A stretch of DNA of 64,000 bases from Erythrobacter donghaensis (GTDB taxonomy: Bacteria; Pseudomonadota; Alphaproteobacteria; Sphingomonadales; Sphingomonadaceae), in NCBI RefSeq assembly GCF_001557325.1, contig NZ_LSJS01000099.1, forward strand, positions 1 to 64,000, read 5' to 3'. Under the pieces are notes generated by a model. The model worked only from the letters and a program-made list of their open reading frames with translations. It did no database searches and was not told the origin of the DNA. The position numbers were made by a program, and so were the translations under genes. How positions within the stretch are numbered: the stretch's first letter is position 1; every line of letters starts with the position of its first letter. Shown piece after piece: positions 1 through 9,895 of this stretch.

Positions 1-10
1 CCCCCTACCC

Positions 11-28
11 CCCTCCCCCAAGGGAGGG
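11..28. other. small G/C hairpin downstream of the beta-lactamase gene
   Basis: A perfect 7-bp inverted repeat (CCCTCCC, loop CCAA, GGGAGGG) lies 6 bases past the stop of the minus-strand beta-lactamase gene. There is no T-run on the minus side, so it is not a classical intrinsic terminator. It may be the edge of an intergenic palindromic element cut by the window start. Confidence 0.4.
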
Positions 29-33
29 AGGAT

Positions 34-969
34 CTAGTACAGCTTCCCCACCAGCGGAAGCCCGCGCTCGGGCTCGGCGAATTCCTTGATGATGCGGCCC
101 ACGCGGGCGAGCGTCTCCTGTCCCGAGGCAAGCATCTCGTCGACCGTCTGGCGCGCGCGGAAATAGCAGGCGAAGGTCAGTGGACCCTCGCCCTTGGGCC
201 CTTCGGCAAAGCCGATGTCGATGTAGTTGTATTCGGTCGCCCCGATAAGCCCGCTGGTGCCGGTCTTGTCGCCTGCGACCCAGCCTTCCGGCAGCCCCGC
301 CCGCACGCGCTTTAGGCCGGTCTCGGTTGCGACCATCCAGCCCTTGAGCTCGGCGCGTTCCTTCTCCGGCAGCACGTCGCCATAGACGATCTTCGCCACC
401 GTCCGCGCCATGGCGGCGGGCGTGGTGGTGTCTCGGTATTCGGCGGCGGTGACGAGGTTCATCTCGGGCTCGTAGCGGTCGAGGCGGCTGACCTCGTCGC
501 CGATGCTGCGCCAGAAGGCGGTCAGCCCCGCCGGGCCGCCCAGCTCGCGCAGAAGCACGTTGGCGGCGGTATTGTCGGAGGTGATCTGTGTCGCCCGCGC
601 CAGTTCGCGCAAGGTCGCACCGGTCGAAAGCCGCTCACGGGTGAAGGGCGAGACCCACATGAGATCGGCCTCGCTCCAGCGCACCTGTCGGTCCGCGTCG
701 ATCCGTCCCGCCGCATCAAGCGCCAGCACCATTGCCGCGAGCGAGAACTTGAACGAGGAGGCGTGCCCGAAGCGGCGGTCCTGATTGATCCCGACGCTCG
801 CCCCGGTGACGGTGTTGAAAATCTCGACCCCGAGCGTGCCGCCGCCCGCGGCTTCGATGATCCGCAGCTCCGCCACGAGGCGTCCGAGCGGGGACTGGTC
901 GGGCGGAATGCACGCGCCCGCGCCCAGCGCCAGCGTGCCGCCCAGAAAGAAACGCCGATCCATCCTCAT
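34..969 (-). CDS. bla: class A beta-lactamase, Tat-exported putative lipoprotein
   Basis: 311-aa serine beta-lactamase that should hydrolyse beta-lactams in the periplasm. The N-terminus has a twin arginine (RRFFLGG) followed by a hydrophobic stretch and a Cys at residue 20 (GAGAC), suggesting Tat export and possible lipidation. The catalytic SSFK motif is at residues 71-74, SDN at 131-133, EPEMN (the E166/N170 pair) at 167-171 and KTG at 235-237, so every class A motif is intact. It is the last gene of a minus-strand operon, and its ATG overlaps the stop of the RDD gene by 4 bp. Residue 3 is an alternative Met start. The operon setting with MoxR/DUF58 genes suggests a resident chromosomal enzyme rather than acquired resistance. 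Substrate range cannot be read from sequence. Confidence 0.92.
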   Translation of the reverse strand: MRMDRRFFLGGTLALGAGACIPPDQSPLGRLVAELRIIEAAGGGTLGVEIFNTVTGASVGINQDRRFGHASSFKFSLAAMVLALDAAGRIDADRQVRWSEADLMWVSPFTRERLSTGATLRELARATQITSDNTAANVLLRELGGPAGLTAFWRSIGDEVSRLDRYEPEMNLVTAAEYRDTTTPAAMARTVAKIVYGDVLPEKERAELKGWMVATETGLKRVRAGLPEGWVAGDKTGTSGLIGATEYNYIDIGFAEGPKGEGPLTFACYFRARQTVDEMLASGQETLARVGRIIKEFAEPERGLPLVGKLY

Positions 970-1907
970 GCAAACTTGTCCGCCTTGCGCTTGCCGAACC
1001 TCAGGTCGGCCTCCAGTTTCGCCCGCAATTGCGCATAGAAGGCCTCGAGGAAAGCCCGTTCGTCGCCCGCGCCCGGATCCCAGCCGATCTTACGGCAGAT
1101 CGTGGCGTGGACCGCCTGGAGCGCCTCGGGCGGGCTGTCGCGCAGCATCCGCTCGAGGGTCTGGAGCTCCTTCTCGCCATAGATCGAAAGCTCCGCCTCG
1201 CCGAAGGCATAGCGCACCCCGGTGATCTCGCTCGATCCGGCGACGGCCGCGGCACCCTCGACCGAGAGCACCTTGGCGAGCTTGGCGCGCGGGCGCTCGA
1301 CCACCCAGGTGCCCGCGACGATGTCACCCGCGCGCAGGGCGTCGCGGTTGAAGAAGGGGAACAGCAGGAACAGCGCGAACCAGCCGGTCACGACCCAGCC
1401 GAGCACCCCGATCGGCTCGCCCCGCTCGGCCAGCACCGAGAGAATGAACAGGGTGACGAGGGGGTAGAAGAGCTCGATGTCGCGCAGCAGGTTGCGCGCG
1501 ATCACCGCTTCCGGGGTGAGGCGCGTGCCGCCCCGCGCGGCGATACGGATGCCGACGATGCGCTTGCCCAGCGTCGCCCCGCGCGGGCCCAGTTCCTGCA
1601 CCAGGAAATAGCCGTACCACGCGCAGAACACGAACAGCGCCATGCAGATGCCGAGGAATTCGAGCGCGGCGCTCGAGATCTCGTCGGGGTTGAAGCCGCT
1701 CGCTTCGAGCAACCCGCGGGCGATGTAGTAGATCGTGATCTGGACCACGATCAGGCCGAACAGCAGGATCATGAAATCGATGATCAGTGCGCCCGCGCGC
1801 GCGGTGCGGGGGGCGATGGCGATGGGGAGCGCGAGCCCCTCGGGGGTGACAAGGGTGCGCAGGCGCTTCTCGTCGCGCGGGGCAGGGACAAGAGCGCGCG
1901 GGCTCAT
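966..1907 (-). CDS. RDD family integral membrane protein
   Basis: 313-aa protein with an RDD-type membrane domain in the N-terminal half: hydrophobic helices around residues 38-62, 85-110 and 150-195, with conserved Arg/Asp positions such as RTARAGALIIDF near residue 34 and FNRDALRAGDI near residue 186. The C-terminal third is soluble and charged. The function of RDD proteins is mostly unknown, though some are proposed ion or proton transporters. It sits between the SpoIIM-like gene and the beta-lactamase with 4-bp overlaps on both sides, so the genes are translationally coupled. Confidence 0.85.
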   Translation of the reverse strand: MSPRALVPAPRDEKRLRTLVTPEGLALPIAIAPRTARAGALIIDFMILLFGLIVVQITIYYIARGLLEASGFNPDEISSAALEFLGICMALFVFCAWYGYFLVQELGPRGATLGKRIVGIRIAARGGTRLTPEAVIARNLLRDIELFYPLVTLFILSVLAERGEPIGVLGWVVTGWFALFLLFPFFNRDALRAGDIVAGTWVVERPRAKLAKVLSVEGAAAVAGSSEITGVRYAFGEAELSIYGEKELQTLERMLRDSPPEALQAVHATICRKIGWDPGAGDERAFLEAFYAQLRAKLEADLRFGKRKADKFA

Positions 1908-2989
1908 GCGCTGCGCTCCGGCGCGAGGGCGTCACCTGGGGGGGCGGCGGGGCGGTAGAGGAAGAAATAGCTGAGCCAGAACACCAGCATCGTGCCCCCG
2001 ATCATGAAGCGGGAGGCGGTGTCCTCGACCAGCTGGCGCGGATAGGCCTCGAGCAGGGCCGCGACCACCATCATGATGACCACGCCGACCATCACCACCG
2101 CAGAGCGGCGTCCGGCCGCGGCGGCGGCCTGCAGCACCGGGAGCTTGCCCGGGAAGGCCATCGCGCGCCCGATATGCAGCCCCGCCGCGCCCGAGAGCAT
2201 GATGCCGAACAGCTCCGTGGTGCCATGCACAGAAAGCCACGCGGCGAGCTCCACCACCAGGTTCTGCCCGTTGTAGAGCCACAGCAAGACGCCCATCAGC
2301 GCCATGTTGTGCACCAGCAGCAGCAGCGAGGGGATGCCGAAGGCGAAGCCCAGCGCGAAGGCGAGGATGCACACCCCCGAGTTGTTGCTGAACAGCTGCG
2401 CGGCGAACCCGGCGAGCCCGGCGGCGCCTTCGTCGTGCTTCAGCACCTGCAGCAACTCCTCGCGGCTCGCACCGGGCTGGCGCGGGTCCATCATGCCGCC
2501 GGGGAAGAGGCGGAAGAACCACGCCTCGTCCTGCACCACCAGCAGCCAGCCGACGATCGTGCCCGCCACCATCACGAACAGCGCGATGCAGATGTCGAGC
2601 CACAATTCGCGCACTGCGCGGCTCCAGCCGCCGAAGATGAAGCCGCGCAGCCAGCGCACGAAGCCCATGCGGGGGCCATAGACCTGGAACCACGCGCGCT
2701 GCACCAGCGCCTCGAGATAGGCGAGGGTGGCGGCGTCCAGCGACGTCTCGCGCGCCACCGAAAGCGAAGAGGCGGCGGTGCGGTAGAGCGCGGGGAGCGC
2801 GATCAGGTCGTCGTCGGCGATGCGCCTGAGGCCGCCCCTCTCCATGCGGGCAAGGATCGCCTCCAGCCGCTTCCACTCGCCTTCACGCTCCAGCCGGAAG
2901 CGGTCGGAGCGCAGCGCCGCGCTTTCGATATCGGGGGAGGCTTCCACCTGTCCGCGCCCGAACCACGAGGAAATGACGGGAGCCTTCAT
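1904..2989 (-). CDS. stage II sporulation protein M-like (SpoIIM/DUF95) membrane protein
   Basis: About 361-aa integral membrane protein of the SpoIIM (DUF95) family, widespread in non-sporulating bacteria next to moxR, DUF58 and RDD genes. A cytoplasmic N-terminal region of about 110 residues is followed by several hydrophobic segments, including a Gly/Ala-rich [16 protein letters not shown] stretch. I chose the ATG at 2989 ([10 protein letters not shown]) because it overlaps the DUF58 stop by 4 bp like the other junctions. An upstream ATG at 3055 would add 22 residues reading over DUF58. The family is not linked to sporulation here; a role in membrane or envelope remodelling with MoxR is inference. 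Confidence 0.85.
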   Translation of the reverse strand: MKAPVISSWFGRGQVEASPDIESAALRSDRFRLEREGEWKRLEAILARMERGGLRRIADDDLIALPALYRTAASSLSVARETSLDAATLAYLEALVQRAWFQVYGPRMGFVRWLRGFIFGGWSRAVRELWLDICIALFVMVAGTIVGWLLVVQDEAWFFRLFPGGMMDPRQPGASREELLQVLKHDEGAAGLAGFAAQLFSNNSGVCILAFALGFAFGIPSLLLLVHNMALMGVLLWLYNGQNLVVELAAWLSVHGTTELFGIMLSGAAGLHIGRAMAFPGKLPVLQAAAAAGRRSAVVMVGVVIMMVVAALLEAYPRQLVEDTASRFMIGGTMLVFWLSYFFLYRPAAPPGDALAPERSA

Positions 2990-4296
2990 CCGATTGCCTC
3001 GCTGCTGCGGATCGCGAGATAGCGGTCGATCAGGCGCGGGCCGATGCTTTCCCACGGGGCCTCGAGCACGTCGATCCCCAATCGCCGCAGCCGGGTGAGC
3101 ACCAGCTTTCGCTGCTGCGCGAGACTGTCGGCGGTGACGGCGCGGGCGAGGGTGGCGATGTCGCCGGGCGGGGCGGCGATCAGCTCCTCGACCTCGCTGT
3201 CGGTCATGGTGACGAACAGCACGAGATGCTTGTTCACCAGCCGCCCGAGGCTTTCGACCATCAGTTCGGCCGCCGTGGGATCGGTGAAGTCGGAGAACAC
3301 CACCACCAGCGAGCGGCGCTTGAGGCGCGCGGTCAATTCGGCCAGCGCGAGCGTGAAGTTGGGCTCCACGGCTTCGTAATCGAGCCCGGCCGCGGCGCTC
3401 TGCAAGCGGTGGAAGGCGCGGGCGTCACCGATGAAGGGGGTCATCAGCTGCGGCCGCCTTGCAAAGCCGAACAGCGCGACCTTGTCCCCGCCCTTCAGCG
3501 CGACATAGCCGCAGGTCAGCGCCGCGCTGACGGCGCGGTCGATGCGCGGCAGGCCATCGACCGGCTCGCACATCGCCTGTCCGCAATCGAAGGCGAAGAC
3601 GATCTGGTTGTTGCGCTCGCTCTCGTTCTCGCGTGCGAAGAGTCGGGTGTGGCGCGCGCTCGCCTTCCAGTCGATGCGGCGGTTGATGAGGCCGATCTGG
3701 GCATTGCGCAGGAAGGTCTGCAAGTCGGGCGAGCGCACCGGCGAGAGATCGGGCCAGATGCGCACGGTCTTGTCGATGGGATTGGCGGTCTGCCGCGCAC
3801 CGAGCCCGAGCGGGCCTTCCCAGCGCAGCCATGCGCGCTCGACAAGCGCGGTGCCGCGGCGGGTAGGGGTGAGCACGGTCTCGCCGCGCCAGCCATCGCC
3901 ATGGGGTTCGGGGGCGAGAGTCAGGGCTATGCGGCCCTCCTCCGCCAGCCGCGGATCACAGGCCAGCGCGCCCGCCGCACGCGAGGGCTGGCGTCCGGCG
4001 AAGCGCGCGGTGATCGCCATGCGGGTCGGCTGGCCGACCTCGACATCGTCGGCCGAGCGCACCTCCCAGCCCTCGAGCTTGCCTGCCAGCCAGGCGTCGA
4101 TCCCGACCAGGATCAGCAGCACGGCCCCAAGGATCGGCGCGAGCACCCACGCCCCCGGCAGCGCCGCCGCGATCACGACCGCGACCGGCGCGAGCGCGGC
4201 CGCACTCCACGCCGCACGCTCGGTCGGCACCACAAACAGGAACGGCCCCAGCGGCGCGGTGATGAACAGCAGGAAGCGGCGGCGCAGCGGGGTCAT
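2986..4296 (-). CDS. DUF58 domain protein (VWA-like), partner of MoxR ATPase
   Basis: 436-aa protein with two hydrophobic N-terminal segments (about residues 8-25 and 30-65) followed by a soluble domain. The DUF58 signature is visible: the [20 protein letters not shown] stretch, then alternating beta-strand/helix sequence typical of a VWA fold ([16 protein letters not shown]). DUF58 proteins are regularly encoded directly after moxR and are thought to be a client or adaptor of the AAA+ ATPase. It lies 3 bp after moxR and overlaps the SpoIIM-like gene by 4 bp. Confidence 0.88.
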   Translation of the reverse strand: MTPLRRRFLLFITAPLGPFLFVVPTERAAWSAAALAPVAVVIAAALPGAWVLAPILGAVLLILVGIDAWLAGKLEGWEVRSADDVEVGQPTRMAITARFAGRQPSRAAGALACDPRLAEEGRIALTLAPEPHGDGWRGETVLTPTRRGTALVERAWLRWEGPLGLGARQTANPIDKTVRIWPDLSPVRSPDLQTFLRNAQIGLINRRIDWKASARHTRLFARENESERNNQIVFAFDCGQAMCEPVDGLPRIDRAVSAALTCGYVALKGGDKVALFGFARRPQLMTPFIGDARAFHRLQSAAAGLDYEAVEPNFTLALAELTARLKRRSLVVVFSDFTDPTAAELMVESLGRLVNKHLVLFVTMTDSEVEELIAAPPGDIATLARAVTADSLAQQRKLVLTRLRRLGIDVLEAPWESIGPRLIDRYLAIRSSEAIG

Positions 4297-4299
4297 GTT

Positions 4300-5258
<959 letters not shown>

Positions 5259-5262
<4 letters not shown>

Positions 5263-6662
5263 TTGGGTCCCTGTTGCAGTCGGTTGGCGAGATCATCGAG
5301 GCCCCGTGCGGCGGCCAGGATGTCGGCGGGCTTCGTCGCCGCCTCCAGCCGCGCGGCGCGGTGGGTGAAGGGCTCTTCGTCGGGAAGGCGGCGGGCAAGG
5401 GCTGCGTCGATCCCCTCCGGATCGGGGCGCGTGAGGCCGAGCCGCTCGGCCAGCCGTCGGCCTGCGAGCGCGGCATAGGGCGCGCCCAGCAGCCGGAAGC
5501 GCCGCGCGCGCAGGATCAGGCCCGCGCCGTTCATGATCAGCTGGCGCTTGCCGAAAGCGATGTCGGGGCCGCCGTTCGCCGCCGCCGGGCCGAAGCGCCG
5601 GAACGCGCGCCAGCCGACGATGAGCAGCGCGACCAGCAGGCACAGCGTCGCGGCAAGGAAGGGCGGGCGGAAGGCGAGGGTCAGCAGGTTTTCCGAGGCG
5701 CCGAAGCCGTTCAACGTCATGTCGAAGACGACGTGATCGATCTCCTCGGGGTCGGCCAGCCGGTCGACCAGCGCGATCGCGGCGGCCGCGCGATTGGCGT
5801 CGGCAAGGCCGTAGTTGTTGGCAAGATCGGGGTCGGCAAGGACGATCACCGGATAGACGCGCTCGGTGAAGATGTCGGCCTCTTCCTCCTCCGGCGTGTC
5901 CGGTTCCTCGCGCAGGCCGAGGTCGATGCCGAAGGCGAGCACCCGCCCCCCGGTGTCGACGATCAGCGCCTGCTGCCCGTCCCCGATCTCGGCATGGAGC
6001 AGCTCCTCGCGCGGGAGCGTGCCCGACAGCCCCATCCCGCTCCAGCGTGCCGGGGGGGCGGGCTTGTTAGGTTTGGCTTTCGGCATGGGGGCGGCGGAGG
6101 GCGCCGCTTGCGGGGGCGCCAGGTCGATGGCCACGGCGTTGGCCTTGCGCGGGTGGATGGCGTGCGCGAAGCGATAGCCGTCCGGCAGTTCGGTCGGCCA
6201 CTCGCTCGGGCTCGCGCCGCCCAGCGTCACCCAGCCGCGCCTGAACTTCGCCTGCACCCGCGGCGGCAGATTGGGGCCGGGCGTGCTCGCCCACCACTTG
6301 CTCATGATGACCAGGGTCGGCCCGAGCATGCGGCGCTCGGTGAGGATATTCTCGAGCTCCTCGGGATCGGCGAAAGGCGCGGGGGTGAGCACCAGCAGGT
6401 CGCGGGTCTCGAGCCCCTGCGCATTGCGCGACAATGCGATGGTGTAGCCCTGCGCCTCGACCAGCTTGACGAGCCCCGCGTAGCCGTTGAGCCCGTTGCT
6501 GGCCGCATGCGCCTGCCCGCGCCCGCGCGTCCCGCCGAAATCGGCGTCCGCGCTCAGCAGCCACAGCAGCGCGAGAAATAGCGCAAACCCGCCCGCGATC
6601 AGCGCGAAGGCCCCGATGCGCGAGAAGGCGGCGGGGCGGGCTGGTGCGGCGGCAGCGCTCAT
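5259..6662 (-). CDS. DUF4350 domain membrane protein
   Basis: 467-aa protein with an N-terminal transmembrane helix (residues about 15-36), a large presumably extracytoplasmic domain with the DUF4350 pattern ([27 protein letters not shown]), and a second transmembrane segment around residue 345 ([19 protein letters not shown]). The start at 6662 is chosen because its ATG overlaps the upstream stop by 4 bp; the open frame extends further but only as antisense-type low-complexity sequence. DUF4350 proteins are usual members of moxR/DUF58/DUF4129 operons. Molecular function unknown. Confidence 0.83.
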
Positions 6663-7369
6663 GCGGCGAGCGCCTTGCGGTCGAATCTTGCAAGCGCGAA
6701 TTCGGCATAGGCGGCGCGCGCGGCCTCCCAGTCGGCGCGTTCGAGCCGGCGCAGCGCGAACAGCGAGGCCTCGACCCGCGTCGCGATCACCCCGAAGGCG
6801 TCGCGCGCCGGGCCGGGGAGCGCGGGCAGCGCGGCCAGTTCGCGCGCGGTGCTCGAAGGCTCCACCCAGTCGGGCCGCGCGGCGCTGATCTGGGCGACGC
6901 TGCGCTGGAGCAGCAGGTGGGTCGCCTCGTCGAACCGGCCTTCGGCGGCGAGCCGGTCGGCATCCTCGAGCAGCGCCAGGCTGGCGGCGGCATCGGGGCG
7001 CCATGTCTCCTCCGGTGCCGGCGCGCCCTCGGCCCGGGCCTTGCGCCCGAAGCGAAACAGCGAGGGGTCGATCAGGCGGATCAGCAGCACCAGCGCGAAC
7101 AGGCCGACCAGCACCACCGGCACCCAGCGCAGCCACCACCAGGAATCCGCCATCGCCTCGCCCAGCGGGGCGAGCACCTCGGCCAGCCACCTGAAGAAGG
7201 CGTCGAGCTGCTGCGACAGCCAGCTGGGCTTGGGCGGGGGCGTTTCAGGGATGATGACGGGGGCGAACTGGATGCTGTCGTCGGCGCGCAGCTCCTCCCA
7301 TCCGACGGGAGGCGATCCGCCTGAATTGGCTGGGCTATCGGAAGGTGCTTGTGCGGCCGCTGCGGTCAT
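6659..7369 (-). CDS. DUF4129-like membrane protein, first gene of the moxR operon
   Basis: 236-aa protein. An N-terminal Ala/Pro-rich segment is followed by a transmembrane helix (WLRWVPVVLVGLFALVLLIRL) and a C-terminal cytoplasmic helical domain with TPR-like spacing (SLALLEDADRLAAEGRFDEATHLLLQ). Together these resemble the DUF4129 C-terminal region found next to DUF4350. Start at 7369 (MTAAAAQ). The open frame continues upstream to 7582, but that part is antisense to pheA and unlikely to be translated. Family assignment rests on context and pattern only. Confidence 0.72.
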   Translation of the reverse strand: MTAAAAQAPSDSPANSGGSPPVGWEELRADDSIQFAPVIIPETPPPKPSWLSQQLDAFFRWLAEVLAPLGEAMADSWWWLRWVPVVLVGLFALVLLIRLIDPSLFRFGRKARAEGAPAPEETWRPDAAASLALLEDADRLAAEGRFDEATHLLLQRSVAQISAARPDWVEPSSTARELAALPALPGPARDAFGVIATRVEASLFALRRLERADWEAARAAYAEFALARFDRKALAA

Positions 7370-7442
7370 CCCGGACGCGGTGGTGGCATGCCCTCGGCGC
7401 AGGTGCAACGGGAAACAGCGTCCGCCGCCGCGCTCTGGCGGC

Positions 7443-8336
7443 TCAGGGCCGTGCGCGCGCCTGTTCGTAGCTGCCCAAGATGCGCAATTCCTTGGAATGG
7501 AAGACGCATTCCTCGAGCGCGCGGTCCACCGCCGGATCGCCCGGCGCGCCGATGATGTCGGCATAGAAAGTGGTCGCGGCAAAGCTGGTGCCCTGCTGGT
7601 AGCTTTCGAGCTTGGTCATGTTGACGCCATTGGTCGCGAACCCGCCCAGCGCCTTGTAGAGCGCGGCGGGGATGTTCTTCACCTCGAAGATGAAGGTGGT
7701 CATCACCGGCTTGCCCGCGAGCGCCGCGGGCGCGAGCGCTTGCTGCGCGAGGATCACGAAGCGCGTCATGTTGTCGGCGCTGTCCTCGACATTGTTCTCG
7801 ATGATCGTGAGCCCGTAGAGCTCGGCCGCGAGCGCGGGGGCGATGGCCGCGACCGAAGGATCGCCGCGCTCGGCGACATAGGCCGCCGCGCCCGCGGTGT
7901 CGGCATGGCTCAGCGGCACGATCCCGCGCTCGCGCAGATAGCGCCGCGACTGGCCCAATGCCTGCGGGTGGCTGTAGGCCGCCTCGAACGGGCCGCTCCC
8001 CAGCGCCATCAGCGCATGGTGGATCGGCATGAAATATTCGCCGACAATGTGGAGCCCGCTTTCGGGCAGCAGGAAGTGGATGTCGGCGACCCTGCCGTGC
8101 TGCGAATTCTCGATCGGGATGATCGCCGCCCCCGCGCGCCCGTCCTTCACCGCCTCCAGCGCGTCCTCGAAGCTGAAGCAGGGGAGCGGGGCGAGATCGG
8201 GGCGCGCTTCGGTCGCTGCGCGGTGGGAATTGGCGCCGGGCGAACCCTGGAAGGCGATCGCGCGCGCCGGATCGGCGGCAGCGCTGCGCTGCATCCGCTC
8301 GACGATTTCGAGGGCCGGGCCGGGAAAGGATCGCAT
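7443..8336 (-). CDS. pheA: prephenate dehydratase (PDT-ACT)
   Basis: 297-aa monofunctional prephenate dehydratase, converting prephenate to phenylpyruvate in phenylalanine synthesis. The catalytic domain starts at about residue 26 (AIAFQGSPGANSHRA). It contains the IPIENSQHGRV element and the active-site NMTRFVIL (TRF) motif near residue 190. The C-terminal ACT domain follows (TTFIFEVKNIPAALYKALGGFA), carrying ESYQQGTSFAATTFYAD in the position of the phenylalanine-binding ESRP region. There is no chorismate mutase domain. It is separated from the moxR operon by 73 bp and is divergent from the cytochrome c gene. Confidence 0.95.
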   Translation of the reverse strand: MRSFPGPALEIVERMQRSAAADPARAIAFQGSPGANSHRAATEARPDLAPLPCFSFEDALEAVKDGRAGAAIIPIENSQHGRVADIHFLLPESGLHIVGEYFMPIHHALMALGSGPFEAAYSHPQALGQSRRYLRERGIVPLSHADTAGAAAYVAERGDPSVAAIAPALAAELYGLTIIENNVEDSADNMTRFVILAQQALAPAALAGKPVMTTFIFEVKNIPAALYKALGGFATNGVNMTKLESYQQGTSFAATTFYADIIGAPGDPAVDRALEECVFHSKELRILGSYEQARARP

Positions 8337-8476
8337 GGGCCCAAGCGCCTAGAGCCGTGCGCGCGGGCGCACAAGTCCCGCATGGGCTCCTTGCGCGCTC
8401 ACTTGCAAAAGGCGCAAGCATATGTGCCACGATCTGTCTTGCGCGCGCCGCGGGGCGTCACTATGGAGCGCGCGGG

Positions 8477-9205
8477 ATGACACAGGACAACTCTTCGCAA
8501 GACAAAGCCGCAGGCCAGAACGGTGGCGGCGATCTGTTCAACACTGCCGCCGGCTGGGTGCTGTTTGCGGCGGGCCTGGGCTTGGGTCTGTCGATCCTCT
8601 CCGGCAAGTATTTCCACGGCGACAAGCCGCAGCGTCCCGAAAAGCTCGGCTACGTGATCGAGGGCGCGGTCGAGGAAGGCGGCGGCGCGGCCGAAATGAC
8701 CATGGCTGAAGCGCTCAACCAGACACCCGCTGCCGAACTGATCGCCGCCGGGCAGAAGGCTTTCGCGAAGTGCCAGAGCTGCCACACCGTCGATGCGGGC
8801 GGCGCCAACGGGATCGGCCCCAACCTTGCCGGCGTGATGGGCGGCCCCGTCGCAGCCAAGGCCGGTTTCGCCTACAGCGCCGAACTCAAGGCGCTGGGCG
8901 GCACCTGGGACTGGGACAAGATGAACGACTGGCTCAAGAACCCCAAGGGCTATGTCCCGGGGACCAAGATGAGCTTCGCCGGCCTCTCCAAGATCGAGGA
9001 TCGCGCCGCGATCGCGATGTATCTCAACTCGATCGGCACCAATCTGCCCGTCCCGGCCTTCGTTGCCGATGCGGCGGCCACGGGGACCGTCGATCCTGCC
9101 GCGGCGGCCGCCCCGGTCGAGGGCGAGGAAGCAAGCGCGCCGGAGGCTGCGGGCGCCAATGCTACCGAGCAGCCGGTTCCCTCGAACCCGGGCGCAGGGC
9201 GCTGA
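8477..9205 (+). CDS. membrane-anchored monohaem cytochrome c (CycM-like)
   Basis: 242-aa c-type cytochrome. An uncleaved N-terminal transmembrane anchor (about residues 22-42) is followed by a short linker. The class I cytochrome c domain has the haem motif CQSCH at residues 99-103 and a likely axial Met at 165 in PGTKMSFAG. This is the layout of alphaproteobacterial CycM/c552-type electron carriers between the bc1 complex and terminal oxidases. The last ~45 residues are an Ala/Pro/Glu-rich tail, probably disordered. ATG at 8477 is preceded by GGAG 8 bp upstream. The upstream in-frame region from 8357 overlaps the divergent promoter and is excluded. Confidence 0.93.
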   Translation: MTQDNSSQDKAAGQNGGGDLFNTAAGWVLFAAGLGLGLSILSGKYFHGDKPQRPEKLGYVIEGAVEEGGGAAEMTMAEALNQTPAAELIAAGQKAFAKCQSCHTVDAGGANGIGPNLAGVMGGPVAAKAGFAYSAELKALGGTWDWDKMNDWLKNPKGYVPGTKMSFAGLSKIEDRAAIAMYLNSIGTNLPVPAFVADAAATGTVDPAAAAAPVEGEEASAPEAAGANATEQPVPSNPGAGR

Positions 9206-9235
9206 GTTACGAAGGGCCGCCGACGCGCGCGGCTC

Positions 9236-9895
9236 TCACCCCTTGAAGCCCTGAGCGATCACATACCACTCCGACGATCCCTTGCGGCTCGCCGGCGGCT
9301 TGGCGTGCTTGACGCTGGCAAAGTGCTTCTTGAGCAGCGCCAGCAGATCGGTGTCGGTCCCCCCGGCGAGCACCTTGGCGACAAAGCCTCCGCCCGGCGC
9401 GAGGTTCTCCACCGCGAACCACGCCGCCGCTTCCACGAGGCCCATGGTGCGCAGGTGATCGGTCTGCTTGTGGCCCACGGTGTTGGCGGCCATGTCCGAG
9501 ATCACCAGATCGGGCGGCCCTCCCAAAGCCTCGGCCAGCATCGCTGGGGCCTTGTCGTCCATGAAATCCATCTGGAAGATCGTCACACCCTCGAGCGGCT
9601 CTACGGCCAGGAGGTCGATCCCCACCACCTCGGCCTTGGGGCGCTTCTGGCGCACCACCTGCGCCCAGCCGCCCGGCGCTATGCCGAGATCGACCACGCG
9701 GGTGGCACCCTTCAAGAGGCCGAACTTCTCGTCGAGCTCGATCAGCTTGTAGGCCGCGCGGCTGCGGTAGCCGTCGGCCTTGGCGGCCCGCACATAGGGG
9801 TCATTGAGCTGCCGTTCGAGCCATCGCACCTGGCTCGCGGTGCGGCCCTTGGCGGTCTTGACGCGCTTGCCGGTGTCCTTGACGCCGCGGGTCAT
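9236..9895 (-). CDS. rlmE: 23S rRNA (uridine-2'-O)-methyltransferase RlmE (FtsJ)
   Basis: 219-aa SAM-dependent methyltransferase of the RrmJ/FtsJ family, which 2'-O-methylates U2552 in the A-loop of 23S rRNA. Visible features are the YRSRAAYKLIELDEKF region carrying the catalytic Lys, the SAM loop VVDLGIAPGGWAQV, the catalytic Asp in DLVISDMAANTVGH, and Lys and Glu near the C-terminus. The ATG at 9895 (MTRGVKD) overlaps the Ppx/GppA stop by 4 bp. The longer upstream frame is an overlap artefact. Confidence 0.95.
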   Translation of the reverse strand: MTRGVKDTGKRVKTAKGRTASQVRWLERQLNDPYVRAAKADGYRSRAAYKLIELDEKFGLLKGATRVVDLGIAPGGWAQVVRQKRPKAEVVGIDLLAVEPLEGVTIFQMDFMDDKAPAMLAEALGGPPDLVISDMAANTVGHKQTDHLRTMGLVEAAAWFAVENLAPGGGFVAKVLAGGTDTDLLALLKKHFASVKHAKPPASRKGSSEWYVIAQGFKG